The notes beneath the pieces are model-generated. The model was not told the origin of the DNA and did no database searches. It saw nothing but the letters and a program-made list of their open reading frames with translations. A DNA stretch of 64,000 nt from Salipiger abyssi. GTDB taxonomy: Bacteria; Pseudomonadota; Alphaproteobacteria; Rhodobacterales; Rhodobacteraceae. This document shows positions 23,109 through 31,213 of the stretch, piece by piece; the first letter of the stretch is position 1, and each line of letters begins with the position of its first letter. Made by a program: the position numbers and the translations under genes. The stretch is taken from assembly GCF_017311415.1 (NCBI RefSeq), contig NZ_JAEKIS010000013.1:62001-126000 (forward strand), in the 5' to 3' direction.

Positions 23109-23160
23109 TCACGCCGTCTGGGGCAAGTGATAGGGCGCGGGGGCGGCGGCGTCCAGCCGC

Positions 23161-23877
23161 TCAGCCGTTGGCGGCGATGGCGGGCGGCTCGTCCGAGCGC
23201 GGCTCCGGATCGCGCAGCACATAGCCGCGGCCCCAGACCGTCTCGATGTAATTTTCGTCGCCCGTCGCCTCGGAAAGTTTTTTCCGCAATTTGCAGATAA
23301 ACACGTCGATGATTTTCAATTCCGGCTCGTCCATGCCGCCATAAAGGTGATTGAGGAACATTTCCTTTGTCAAAGTCGTGCCTTTCCGCAGACTTAGCAA
23401 TTCCAGCATCTGATATTCCTTGCCGGTCAGATGCACCGGCTTTCCGCCCACTTCCACGGTTTTGGCATCGAGATTGACCGAGATTTTCCCGGTACGGATC
23501 ACCGATTGCGAATGGCCCTTGGAGCGGCGGATGATCGCGTGAATGCGCGCCACCAGCTCGTCGCGATGGAAGGGTTTCGTCAGGTAATCGTCGGCACCGA
23601 AGCCGAAGCCCTTGATTTTATTCTCAGTATCGTCGGCGCCCGAGAGGATCAGGATGGGCGTGTTGATCCGTGACAGGCGCAGCTGTCGCAGCACCTCATG
23701 CCCATGAATATCGGGCAGGTTGAGATCGAGAAGGATCAGATCGTAGTCGTATAACCTCGCGAGATCTATGCCTTCTTCGCCGAGGTCGGTGGCATAAACA
23801 TTGAGATTGGCATGCGTCAGCATCAGCTCGATGCTTTTCGATGTGGTCGGGTCGTCTTCCACCAGAAGGATGCGCAT
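23161..23877 (-). CDS. ctrA: Cell-cycle master response regulator CtrA
   Basis: 238 aa. OmpR-type regulator: receiver with acidic D8/D9, phospho-acceptor D51, K-containing [21 protein letters not shown], and a winged-helix DNA-binding domain (about 125-228) with [52 protein letters not shown], a sequence diagnostic of CtrA. In Rhodobacterales CtrA controls motility and gene-transfer-agent expression rather than being essential. It ends in IAANG, not the AA degron seen in Caulobacter. Start at 23877 with GGAG eight bases upstream. The leader holds a LexA-type and a CtrA-type motif. Confidence 0.97.
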   Translation of the reverse strand: MRILLVEDDPTTSKSIELMLTHANLNVYATDLGEEGIDLARLYDYDLILLDLNLPDIHGHEVLRQLRLSRINTPILILSGADDTENKIKGFGFGADDYLTKPFHRDELVARIHAIIRRSKGHSQSVIRTGKISVNLDAKTVEVGGKPVHLTGKEYQMLELLSLRKGTTLTKEMFLNHLYGGMDEPELKIIDVFICKLRKKLSEATGDENYIETVWGRGYVLRDPEPRSDEPPAIAANG

Positions 23878-23882
23878 AAGCT

Positions 23883-23897
23883 GTTCTCCGCTTGTTC
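23883..23897. promoter_or_regulatory. LexA-type box in the ctrA leader
   Basis: GTTC (23883-23886), seven bases, GTTC (23894-23897). It overlaps the ctrA ribosome-binding site (GGAG in reverse), 6-20 bp before the ATG. A GTTC-N7-GTTC match is expected about once per strand per 65 kb by chance, so position is the main support. Confidence 0.4.
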
Positions 23898-23928
23898 TGT
23901 CCCTTATGCCGACCCTGTCGGAAATAGG

Positions 23929-23943
23929 TTAATGCTTCTTTAC
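23929..23943. promoter_or_regulatory. CtrA-binding site candidate upstream of ctrA
   Basis: TTAA-N7-TTAC at 23929-23943, one base off the full CtrA consensus TTAA-N7-TTAA, 52-66 bp upstream of the ctrA start. The position suits autoregulation, which is known in Caulobacter. Confidence 0.55.
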
Positions 23944-23992
23944 TGTAGACAAACGCGGAGTCATTTCAATCGCAGGTTGCTTTCATCGGAAG

Positions 23993-24292
23993 TTAACCTT
24001 CGGTCACGCCCTGCCCCGGCGCGCGGAACCGCTGCACCAGCGTCGCCTTCAGCGCCTCCTCGCCATGGCAGGCGACGGCGCGCATCCATTCGCCCAGCTC
24101 CTCGGAGCTGAGGCCGTAGCGATCCAGCGCCTGTTTTTCAGATAACAGCCCGTAGCGCACCGCCCTGACCACCGCTGCCTTGCGCGAGGCCACCCAGCGT
24201 CGTGTTTCCGGCGGCGGCAGGTCGGCGCGGGTCATGATTGTGCCGTCCGGGAGGGTCACCGCGCGCGGGCCGTCGATTTTCTTCAAATACAT
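23993..24292 (-). CDS. sciP: CtrA inhibitor SciP (DUF1153)
   Basis: 99 aa. DUF1153 protein: MYLKKIDGPRAVTLPDGTIMTRADLPPPETRRWVASRKAAVVRAVRYGLLS followed by an HTH-like EKQALDRYGLSSEELGEWMRAV. SciP binds CtrA and blocks transcription at CtrA promoters in Caulobacter. Here it is directly upstream of ctrA on the same strand, 115 bp apart, so regulator and inhibitor are linked. It is divergent from mnmA, with a TTAA-rich element in between. Length is as in the family. Confidence 0.92.
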   Translation of the reverse strand: MYLKKIDGPRAVTLPDGTIMTRADLPPPETRRWVASRKAAVVRAVRYGLLSEKQALDRYGLSSEELGEWMRAVACHGEEALKATLVQRFRAPGQGVTEG

Positions 24293-24341
24293 TGTTCTTG
24301 TCCCAGTCGTTCCGGCTGAGACGTATTTGACCGCGCACGAT

Positions 24342-24356
24342 TTAACGCTGTCTAAA
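24342..24356. promoter_or_regulatory. Weak CtrA-like site upstream of sciP
   Basis: TTAA (24342-24345), seven bases, TAAA (24353-24356), in the sciP/mnmA divergent spacer about 50 bp before the sciP start. One mismatch to TTAA-N7-TTAA; low specificity. Confidence 0.3.
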
Positions 24357-24418
24357 ACCGCCCCTTGAGAGTGCTTCGCATTTTCCTATATTCCGGCGGT
24401 ATTCCCCAGGAGAGACCA

Positions 24419-25561
24419 ATGCCCCTCGACGCCCAGACTCTGAACTCGCTCGGCCTGCCGAAACCGCCGTCGGAGACGCGCGTGGTCGTCGCCATGTCGG
24501 GCGGCGTCGACAGCTCGGTCGTGGCGGCAATGCTGGCCGAGGAAGGCTATGACGTGGTGGGCGTGACGCTCCAGCTCTACGATCATGGCGCGGCGCTGGC
24601 CAAGAAAGGCGCCTGCTGCGCCGGGATCGACATTCACGACGCGCGCCGCGTGGCCGAACAGATGGGCTTTCCGCATTACGTGCTGGATTACGAGAACATC
24701 TTCCGTGACGCGGTGATCGACGAGTTTGCCGAGAGCTATCTCGGCGGCGCCACGCCGGTGCCCTGCATCCGCTGCAACGAGCGGGTGAAGTTCAAGGATC
24801 TGCTGGGCACCGCCAAGGATCTCGACGCCGATTGCATGGCGACCGGCCATTACATCCAGCGCATGCTGGGCGATCACGGCGCCGAGTTGCATTCGGCGGC
24901 GGACGCCAATCGCGACCAGAGCTATTTCCTGTTCTCCACCACGCCAGAGCAGCTCGATTACCTGCGCTTCCCGCTCGGCCACCTGAAGAGCAAGGCCGAG
25001 ACGCGGGCGCTGGCGGCGAAATACGGGCTGAGCGTGGCCGACAAGCCCGACAGCCAGGACATCTGTTTCGTGCCGGACGGCAATTATGCGTCGGTGATCG
25101 AAAAGCTGCGTCCGGGCGCCGCCGAGCCGGGCGAGATCGTGCATGCGGACGGGCGCGTTCTGGGCGAGCACCGGGGCGTCATCCATTACACCATCGGCCA
25201 GCGCCGCGGGCTCGGCATCGGCGGGCTGAGCGAGCCGCTCTATGTGGTCAAGCTCGATGTCGACAACAAGCGCGTGGTGGTGGGCCCGAAAGAGATGCTT
25301 GCGACCCGCAAGGTGCCGGTGCGCGAGATCAACTGGCTGGGCGACGCGCCCTTCACCTCGCAGGCGGAATGGCCGCTCTCGGTCAAGGTGCGCTCGACCC
25401 GCCCGCCCCGCGAGGCGGTGATCCGGCCGATCTCCGAGACCGAGGCAGAGGTCGAGCTGATCGTCGCCGAGGAAGGCGTGAGCCCGGGCCAGGCATGCGT
25501 GTTCTACGACCCGAACGGCAGCCGCATCTTTGGCGGCGGCTGGATCTGGCGGGGGTATTGA
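24419..25561 (+). CDS. mnmA: tRNA 2-thiouridylase MnmA
   Basis: 380 aa. Puts sulfur on U34 of tRNAs for Lys, Glu and Gln. PP-loop motif SGGVDSS (27-33) binds ATP; catalytic Cys in [13 protein letters not shown] and the second Cys in [12 protein letters not shown]-terminal domains with [14 protein letters not shown] and LFVVK-like strand complete the family. The open frame begins at 24365, but the ATG at 24419 has CAGGAGAGA just upstream and gives the usual start. A structured spacer with no gene follows. Confidence 0.97.
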   Translation: MPLDAQTLNSLGLPKPPSETRVVVAMSGGVDSSVVAAMLAEEGYDVVGVTLQLYDHGAALAKKGACCAGIDIHDARRVAEQMGFPHYVLDYENIFRDAVIDEFAESYLGGATPVPCIRCNERVKFKDLLGTAKDLDADCMATGHYIQRMLGDHGAELHSAADANRDQSYFLFSTTPEQLDYLRFPLGHLKSKAETRALAAKYGLSVADKPDSQDICFVPDGNYASVIEKLRPGAAEPGEIVHADGRVLGEHRGVIHYTIGQRRGLGIGGLSEPLYVVKLDVDNKRVVVGPKEMLATRKVPVREINWLGDAPFTSQAEWPLSVKVRSTRPPREAVIRPISETEAEVELIVAEEGVSPGQACVFYDPNGSRIFGGGWIWRGY

Positions 25562-25579
25562 GCGGCGGTTGACGGGAGT

Positions 25580-25602
25580 GGTGGGCAGATTGCCCACCCT
25601 AC
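25580..25602. repeat. Dispersed palindromic repeat, copy 2
   Basis: Same unit as 9957-9980 without the extra A, 18 bp after the mnmA stop. Identical in sequence to the left copy at 35964-35986. Confidence 0.85.
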
Positions 25603-25733
25603 GAGTGCCGGCCCAGACAGAGCCGCGCCATCGCCGGCCCGTGGGGTGGCGACCTCACCTCTGAGCTTCTCGATTTATCCCAGCCACATCCGAAAGACCT
25701 CGACACTTCGCGCTGACGTCACCAAATCGCCAG

Positions 25734-25787
25734 CCCGTCACGCCAAAGGCGTGCCGATTATAAACGGCGCACCTTTGGTGCGACGGG
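25734..25787. repeat. Nested palindrome (three-way cruciform potential)
   Basis: Outer arms CCCGTC (25734-25739) and GACGGG (25782-25787). Inside are two 6-bp hairpins with 3-base loops, CACGCC-AAA-GGCGTG (25739-25753) and CGCACC-TTT-GGTGCG (25768-25782), and a central GCCG...CGGC pair around ATTATAAA. The whole 54 bp is close to its own reverse complement; most differences keep each small hairpin paired. Confidence 0.75.
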
Positions 25788-25871
25788 ACGGGTCATGCCA
25801 GAGGCATGCCTTCAGCATGACGATGGCGCGGCGGCCTTCGGCCTTGTCCCGCGCCAGGGCAATGCTCCGCC

Positions 25872-25893
25872 GTAGGCAGGGCACTCTGCCTAC
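25872..25893. repeat. Hairpin GTAGGCAG-N6-CTGCCTAC
   Basis: 8-bp perfect stem 8 bp from the 3' end of the minus-strand esterase gene. No T-run, so not a standard terminator. It resembles the dispersed 23-bp palindrome in its GTAGG/CTGCC parts. Confidence 0.6.
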
Positions 25894-25900
25894 CGTCCCC

Positions 25901-26566
25901 TCAGAACCCGCACTTGTCCCGCAAGAAGGCCAGCGCCACCGACAGCCCGTCGGGCGCGATGCCGTGGCCGGTGCCCTTCATGATATGGGCATAGACCTCT
26001 TTCCAACCCGCCTCCTGCAAGGCCTCCGCCGCGTCGGGCAGCGATTGCGGCGGCACCACATCGTCGGCATCGCCATGCACCAGCAGCACCGGCGGGCGGC
26101 TCACCACCTCGTCGGCCAGCAGCTCGGGCTGCAACAGGCGCCCGGAAAACCCGACCACGCCGGCAACCTCATCCTCGCGGCGCGGCGCCACATGCAGCGC
26201 CATCATCGTGCCCTGCGAAAACCCGACCAGCGCCACCTGTTCGGGCAGCAGATCCTCGTCGACCATCAGGGCGTCGAGAAAGGCATTGAGATCCTCCACC
26301 GCGCGCGCCATTCCGGATTCCTGCTCCTCCTCGGAGGAGCCGTCGAGCCAGGGGATCGGGAACCACTGATAGCCGAAGGGCGCCCCGGCGCAGCTCTCGG
26401 GCGCGTCGGGCGCCACAAAGAGCGTGTCGGGCAGATGCTCGCCCAGCGGATCGGCCAGCCCCAGAAGATCGGCCCCGTTGGCGCCATAGCCGTGCAGGAA
26501 GACCACGCAGGAGCGTTTCTCACCCGAGACGGGCTCCTTGCGGCCGGTTTGCAGAACGCGGGTCAT
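25901..26566 (-). CDS. Phospholipase/carboxylesterase family hydrolase
   Basis: 221 aa, alpha/beta hydrolase. HGYGAN near residue 25 forms the oxyanion hole. Nucleophile S117 in GFSQG, acid Asp at about 168 in HGDADDVVPP and H201 in GTGHGI complete the triad. This is the LpxK-unrelated carboxylesterase/lysophospholipase (PF02230-type) family, cytoplasmic, with small acyl esters as usual substrates. No signal peptide. Its start overlaps the stop of the DNA glycosylase gene by 4 bp, so it is the last gene of cobK-alkA-esterase. Confidence 0.9.
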   Translation of the reverse strand: MTRVLQTGRKEPVSGEKRSCVVFLHGYGANGADLLGLADPLGEHLPDTLFVAPDAPESCAGAPFGYQWFPIPWLDGSSEEEQESGMARAVEDLNAFLDALMVDEDLLPEQVALVGFSQGTMMALHVAPRREDEVAGVVGFSGRLLQPELLADEVVSRPPVLLVHGDADDVVPPQSLPDAAEALQEAGWKEVYAHIMKGTGHGIAPDGLSVALAFLRDKCGF

Positions 26567-27198
26567 ACGATCCCCTCTCGCTGTTTCGCCACATGGTAGT
26601 AGGCCCAGAGCGCCCGTGCTGCAACCGATCTCCAGGGACTCCAGGCCTCGGCCATCTGGCGCAGCGCGCGCTCCTTGGGCCGCTCCGGCAGATCGAAGAG
26701 CAGCCGGGCGGATTCCTGCAAGGCCAGATCGCCGGGCGCAAAGACATCGGCGCGGCCGAGCGAGAACATGGCATAGATCTCGGCGGTCCAGATCCCGATG
26801 CCCTTCACCGCGACCAGCGTCTCGACCACTTCTCCCGTGGGCGCGTGGCGCAGCGCATCGAAGTCGATGCCGGCCTCGGCCAGCGCGCGGGCATAGCCGG
26901 CCTTCTGCCGCGAGAGACCGAGCGCGCGCAGCCCCTCCTCATCGGTCGCGAGAATCGCGTCGGGCGTGGTCATGCCCGCCGCCTCCAGCTTGGCCCAGAT
27001 CGCCCGGGCCGAGGCGACGCTGACCTGCTGGCTGACAATGGCCGAGAGAAGCTGCCCGAACCCGTCCGGGCGCAGGCGCAGCGGCAGCGGGCCGGTGCGC
27101 TCCAACGCCCGGGCAAAGCGCGGCTCGGCCTCGGCAAGCCAGCTCGCGCCCTCGGCAACGCAGGCGTCGCCCTCGATTATGCGTCCAATCTCAGCCAT
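26563..27198 (-). CDS. DNA-3-methyladenine glycosylase II (AlkA-like)
   Basis: 211 aa. HhH-GPD base-excision glycosylase that removes alkylated purines. The helix-hairpin-helix VAVKGIGIWTAEIYAMFSLGR (about 130-150) is followed by the catalytic Asp at 157 in DVFAPGDLAL. LLSAIVSQQVSVASARAIW is the typical start of the domain. The N-terminal AlkA_N domain of E. coli AlkA is absent, as in the short forms. Chosen start 27198 overlaps the cobK stop by 22 bp. The longer open frame upstream is antisense-like read-through of cobK in another frame. Confidence 0.92.
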   Translation of the reverse strand: MAEIGRIIEGDACVAEGASWLAEAEPRFARALERTGPLPLRLRPDGFGQLLSAIVSQQVSVASARAIWAKLEAAGMTTPDAILATDEEGLRALGLSRQKAGYARALAEAGIDFDALRHAPTGEVVETLVAVKGIGIWTAEIYAMFSLGRADVFAPGDLALQESARLLFDLPERPKERALRQMAEAWSPWRSVAARALWAYYHVAKQREGIV

Positions 27199-27905
27199 CG
27201 CCCCGCCCAGTCCATTGCCTCGCGCACCGTTTCGACCCGCGCGCCCTCTGGGCGGCGCGGGCGGGCCAGCATCGCCACCGGCAGCCCCAGCGCCCGCGCG
27301 GCGGCGAGCTTTGGCCAGCCGCCGGCACCGCCCGCATTGTGGGGAATCAGCCAGCCGATTCCCAGCCGCCGGATCAGCGCCGCCTCGCCGCGCGGCGTGA
27401 ACGGCCCCTGTCTCGGCAGAAAGCGTCCGCGCCGCAGCGGAAATCCGCCCATCGCCGGCGACAGGGTTCGGGCATAGACAAAGCCGTCGAAATTGCGCAG
27501 CCCGGCCAGCCGCCCGCGCCCCAGCGAGGCCAGCACCGTGGCGCCGCAAGGCACGCAGGCCGCCGCCTCGCTGGCATGGCGCAGCATCGCCCAGCGGTCG
27601 CCGCGCCCGGGGCGCCATTCCGGGCGCACCAGTTGCAGATGCGGCAGCCCCAGCGAGGCGCAGGCGTGCGCGGTGGCAAAGGCGGTGTCGTCATCGCAGG
27701 GATGCGCCGCCTCGATCACTGCGCCCACCCCCTGCGCCGCCAGCCAACCCGCCGTCACCGGCCCGTGGCTCACCGGCGCCGGCCAGGGGCGCGGCATCCG
27801 CTCGGGCGCGGAAAGCCGCACGGCGCAGCCCGGCAGGCGCGAGGCCAGCGCGCGGGCCTCGGCAGAGCCGCCGACGATCAGAACAGAGGCGTGAAAATCC
27901 TTCAT
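27177..27905 (-). CDS. cobK: Precorrin-6A reductase (CobK)
   Basis: 242 aa. NADPH-dependent reduction of precorrin-6A in aerobic cobalamin synthesis. N-terminal VLIVGGSAEARALASRL, the conserved IEAAHPCDDDTAFATAHACASLGLPHLQLVRPEW, and the C-terminal NAGGAGGWPKLAAARALGLPVAMLARP fit CobK/CbiJ. In related genomes cobK is often with other cob genes; here it stands alone with a glycosylase and an esterase. It overlaps the glycosylase start. Divergent from the MFS gene by 87 bp. Confidence 0.92.
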   Translation of the reverse strand: MKDFHASVLIVGGSAEARALASRLPGCAVRLSAPERMPRPWPAPVSHGPVTAGWLAAQGVGAVIEAAHPCDDDTAFATAHACASLGLPHLQLVRPEWRPGRGDRWAMLRHASEAAACVPCGATVLASLGRGRLAGLRNFDGFVYARTLSPAMGGFPLRRGRFLPRQGPFTPRGEAALIRRLGIGWLIPHNAGGAGGWPKLAAARALGLPVAMLARPRRPEGARVETVREAMDWAGRWLRLDA

Positions 27906-27992
27906 CCTCTCCCTCTTAGCCGCCCTGACTGTGCGCTGCCAAACATATTCCCCCCTTGCGATAGGTCGCGCCGCATCCTACGGCTTGCCCCC

Positions 27993-29207
27993 ATGGATAC
28001 CGTTCAAGACTCCCGCGCCAAACGCAACGTCACCGTGCTGGTGGCCGCGCAGGCCCTTCTCGGCGCGCAGATGCCGATGATCTTCACCATCGGCGGGCTG
28101 GCGGGACAGTCGCTTGCCGGCAATCCCTGTTTCGCCACGCTGCCGATCTCGATGATCGTGCTGGGCTCGATGCTGGCGGCGACGCCGGTCTCGGCCTTCA
28201 TGCAGCGCTTTGGCCGCCGCGCGGGATTCGCGCTCGGCACGCTGGGCGGCGCGCTTGGTGGCGCAGTGGGCGCCTGGGGGCTCTATACCGCCTCCTTCCC
28301 GATCTTCCTGCTGGGCAGCCTGCTGACCGGCATCTACATGTCGGCGCAGGGCTTTTACCGCTTTGCCGCCGCCGACACCGCGTCGGAGGCGTTCCGGCCC
28401 AAGGCGATCTCCTACGTGATGGCGGGCGGGCTGCTGGCGGCGGTGATCGGGCCGCAGCTTGTGAAACTCACGGCCAATGCCTTCGTCATCCCCTTCCTCG
28501 GCACCTATGCGGCGGTGATCGCCGTGAACCTCGTGGGCTCTGTGATGTTCCTCTTCCTCGACATCCCCAAGCCGCCGGTGCCCGCCCATGACGCCCCCAA
28601 GGGCCGCAGCCGCTGGGAGCTGCTGACCACGCCGCGCATCGCCGTGGCGGTGATCTGCGCCATGGTGAGCTATGCGCTGATGAACCTGGTGATGACCTCG
28701 ACGCCGCTGGCGGTGGTGGGCTGCGGGTTCGAGACCGGCGACGCCGCCAATATCGTCACCGCGCACGTTCTGGCGATGTATGTGCCCTCCTTCTTCACCG
28801 GCCACATGATCGGTCGCTTCGGGGTGGAAAAGGTCGTCGCCCTGGGGCTCTTCATCCTTGCCTGCGCCGGTGGCGTGGCGCTGATGGGCGTCGAGCTGGA
28901 GCAGTTCTTCCTGGCGCTGGTGCTGCTGGGCATCGGCTGGAATTTCGGCTTCATCGGCGCCACCACCATGCTGGCCGGCGCGCATGAGGCGCATGAGCGC
29001 GGCCGCATGCAGGGGCTAAACGACCTGCTGGTCTTTGGCGGCGTGACCATGGCCTCGCTGGCCTCGGGCGGGCTGATGAACTGCTCAGGCGGCACCGCGC
29101 AGGAGGGCTGGACGGCGGTCAACATGGCCATGGCGCCCTTCCTGATGCTCGCCGGCGGCGCGCTGATCTGGCTGGTGCTGCGCCCGCAGGAACAGGCGGC
29201 GGAGTAA
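27993..29207 (+). CDS. MFS transporter
   Basis: 404 aa with about 12 hydrophobic segments and a central charged loop (PPVPAHDAPKGRSRWELL, about 197-214). RFGRRAGFALG between helices 2 and 3 is an MFS A-like motif, and GRFGVEKVVALG is its mirror in the second half. The GIGWNFGFIGATTMLAGAHEAHERGRMQGLNDLLVFGG stretch is typical of a subgroup of alphaproteobacterial MFS proteins with unknown substrate. No neighbour suggests the substrate. Convergent with the hydratase gene, 12 bp apart. Confidence 0.88.
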   Translation: MDTVQDSRAKRNVTVLVAAQALLGAQMPMIFTIGGLAGQSLAGNPCFATLPISMIVLGSMLAATPVSAFMQRFGRRAGFALGTLGGALGGAVGAWGLYTASFPIFLLGSLLTGIYMSAQGFYRFAAADTASEAFRPKAISYVMAGGLLAAVIGPQLVKLTANAFVIPFLGTYAAVIAVNLVGSVMFLFLDIPKPPVPAHDAPKGRSRWELLTTPRIAVAVICAMVSYALMNLVMTSTPLAVVGCGFETGDAANIVTAHVLAMYVPSFFTGHMIGRFGVEKVVALGLFILACAGGVALMGVELEQFFLALVLLGIGWNFGFIGATTMLAGAHEAHERGRMQGLNDLLVFGGVTMASLASGGLMNCSGGTAQEGWTAVNMAMAPFLMLAGGALIWLVLRPQEQAAE

Positions 29208-29219
29208 CCCGCCGCCGCG

Positions 29220-29996
29220 CTACCGTCCCTCGAAGCTCGGCGGACGCTTTTCGAGGAAGGCCACCACGCCCTCCTTGAAATCGCGGCTCTTGCCGCATTC
29301 GCCCTGAAGCCGCGACTCGAGCTCCACCTGGGTGTCGAGATCGTTCTCGAAGGCGCCGCGCAGCGCGGTCTTGATGCGGGCATAGGTCTGGGTCGGCCCA
29401 TTGGCCAGATGCGCCGCCCGGGCGCGCCACACCGCCTCGAATTCCGCATCCGGCACCGCCTCCCAGATCATCCCCCAGTCATCGGCCTGCCGCGCGCTGA
29501 TGCGGTCGGCAAAGAGCGCCGCCCCCATCGCCTTGGCAAGCCCCATCTGGCGCGGCAGTGCCCAGGTGCCGCCGGCATCGGGGATAAGCCCGATACGTGC
29601 AAAGGCCTGCATGAAGAACGCGCTTTCCGTCGCGATCACCACGTCATGGGCCAGCGCCAGATTGGCCCCCGCGCCCGCCGCAGCCCCGTTCACCGCCGCG
29701 ATGGTCGGCAGCGGGCAATCGACGATGGCATTCAGCATCGGCGCGTATTCGTCGCGCAGCACCCGCTCCAGGTCGATATTGGCCGCCGTCTCGCGGTCGC
29801 CGAGATCCTGACCCGAGCAGAAGGCCCGGCCTTCGCCGGTCATCACCAGCACCCGGGCCGTGCGCCCGGCCTGGCGCACCGCGTCGGCGATCTCGGCGCG
29901 CATCTGGGTATTGAGCGCGTTCATCACCTCGGGCCGGGACAGGGTGATCAGCGCCACCCCCTCCGCCTCCTCCAGTTTGATCGTGTCGTAAATCAT
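29220..29996 (-). CDS. Enoyl-CoA hydratase/isomerase, PaaG-like
   Basis: 258 aa, crotonase fold. Oxyanion-hole segments FCSGQDLGDR (about 58-67) and NGAAAGAGANLALAHDVVIATESAFFMQAFARIGLIPDAGGTWALPR. The catalytic position after LIP is Asp (D in PDAGGTW), as in PaaG-type epoxyphenylacetyl-CoA isomerases, not Glu as in hydratases; the single Glu of the other site is not evident. It may act in aromatic or fatty-acid oxidation, but no paa genes are near, so the substrate is uncertain. Start at 29996; the open frame begins 36 bp earlier. Confidence 0.88.
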   Translation of the reverse strand: MIYDTIKLEEAEGVALITLSRPEVMNALNTQMRAEIADAVRQAGRTARVLVMTGEGRAFCSGQDLGDRETAANIDLERVLRDEYAPMLNAIVDCPLPTIAAVNGAAAGAGANLALAHDVVIATESAFFMQAFARIGLIPDAGGTWALPRQMGLAKAMGAALFADRISARQADDWGMIWEAVPDAEFEAVWRARAAHLANGPTQTYARIKTALRGAFENDLDTQVELESRLQGECGKSRDFKEGVVAFLEKRPPSFEGR

Positions 29997-30066
29997 GTCC
30001 CGCCTCGCTGTCGCATCGGGCGCATGGAACACGGAACCGACCGGTTTGGCAAAGGCAAACCCCGCC

Positions 30067-30567
30067 TCAGAGCCGCGCCGAAAGCGCCGCGATCAGCGCC
30101 CGCGCCTCGGGCGGCGGCGCCTGCTCGCGGCGCAGATAGACCGCACCGTCCACGGTGCGCGTCACCAGCCCGGCCTCGACCATCGACCGGCGGAGCTGCG
30201 CGGCATCGCGGAACCCGGTCAGCGCGTCGATACGGACACTGATCTGGCGCTCGCTCATCTCCTGCCGCGCGGGAAGCTGCGCCCAGAGCGGCCAGAGGCA
30301 GAGCCATTGCATCCGCGTGCGCCCGGGAAAGCGCATCAGCCGCCCCTGCCCGTCGAAATGCCGCAGCGCGCGCTCGACCCGCTTGCGATCCGCCTGAGGC
30401 GCGGGCGCATGGCTGGCACGCAGATGCTGGTAATTGCGGTAGCCCGCCGCGCGGGCGATCTGCCCCAGCATCTCCAGATGCGAAGGCGGGCTGGCGAGCC
30501 CTGCGCGCAGGCTGCGGGCGAAATGCGACAGATCGTCGATCGTCAGGGATATCACGTCACGGGTCAT
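30067..30567 (-). CDS. DUF2087-domain putative regulator
   Basis: 166 aa. The C-terminal half (about 60-150) is DUF2087: KRVERALRHFDGQGRLMRFPGRTRMQWLCLWPLWAQLP then ISVRIDALTGFRDAAQLRRSMVEAGLVTRTVDGAVYLR, a winged-helix-like module found in ArsR-type regulators and stand-alone proteins. The N-terminus MTRDVISLTIDDLSHFARSLR...YRNYQHLRAS is conserved in related proteins of the same family. No metal-binding cysteines. Target genes are unknown. It lies between the hydratase and ccmH, 70 bp from the former. Confidence 0.8.
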   Translation of the reverse strand: MTRDVISLTIDDLSHFARSLRAGLASPPSHLEMLGQIARAAGYRNYQHLRASHAPAPQADRKRVERALRHFDGQGRLMRFPGRTRMQWLCLWPLWAQLPARQEMSERQISVRIDALTGFRDAAQLRRSMVEAGLVTRTVDGAVYLRREQAPPPEARALIAALSARL

Positions 30568-30721
30568 CAGATCCTCCGGAACCGATACCGCGCCCCTCTC
30601 GGGGTGGAGATCCGCCCTTGTCCATCGGGTATCGCCGGGGAAAGGAAAAGCGATGAAGATGCAGGTTTAGCGACTGGCGGAGACTGGGTGAACTGCCGAC
30701 CCTGCCCGTGCTTTAGCAGGC

Positions 30722-31213
30722 TCAGCCCTGCTCGTCCAGAATCTGCCGCAGCCGCGCGCGCTCTTCGTCGGAAAGCCCTGCCTCGCTCGCCGGCGTCGCG
30801 GTGGCGCGACCGCGCAGGTAGAACCCCGCCGTGATCAGCGCCAGCACAAAGAGGATCGGCCCCGCCGCCCAGAGCAGCCAATTCCAGCCGCCGGAGGTGG
30901 GTTTCAGCAGCACGAACTCGCCATAGCGATCGACGAGATACTCGACGACCTCTTCGTTGCTGTCGCCCTCGACCAGCCGCTCGCGCACCAGAAGGCGCAG
31001 GTCGCGTGCCAGAGAGGCGTTGGAATCGTCGATATTCTCGTTCTGACAGACCAGGCAGCGCAGCCCCTTGGAGATCTCACGCGCCCGCGCCTCCAGCGCC
31101 GGATCGTCGAGCATCTCGTCGGGCTGCACGGCGGCGGCGAGATTGGCCACCAGCAGGAACGCGAGCGTCAGCAGCGCCGGGGATCTGCCCAGCCAGACAA
31201 TCAGCCGTCTCAT
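30722..31213 (-). CDS. ccmH: Cytochrome c maturation protein CcmH
   Basis: 163 aa. Signal peptide (1-28), periplasmic domain with the thioredoxin-like LRCLVCQNENIDDS (C53, C56), then one membrane span (about 110-130) and a cytoplasmic tail. It reduces or presents apocytochrome c cysteines for haem ligation together with CcmF. The TPR domain of the long enterobacterial CcmH is absent; in Rhodobacteraceae that part is a separate protein (CcmI). The start overlaps the ccmF stop by 4 bp. Confidence 0.96.
   Translation of the reverse strand: MRRLIVWLGRSPALLTLAFLLVANLAAAVQPDEMLDDPALEARAREISKGLRCLVCQNENIDDSNASLARDLRLLVRERLVEGDSNEEVVEYLVDRYGEFVLLKPTSGGWNWLLWAAGPILFVLALITAGFYLRGRATATPASEAGLSDEERARLRQILDEQG

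Larger units (their letters stand above)
25562..25900. other. Gene-free spacer with repeats and stacked hairpins
   Basis: 339 bp between the mnmA stop and the esterase stop. No ORF in it is convincing. It holds one copy of the dispersed palindrome (25580-25602), a large nested palindrome (25734-25787), small hairpins CATGCC-AGA-GGCATG (25794-25808) and CGGCC-TT-CGGCC-like (25831-25842), and an 8-bp-stem hairpin (25872-25893). Confidence 0.7.
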
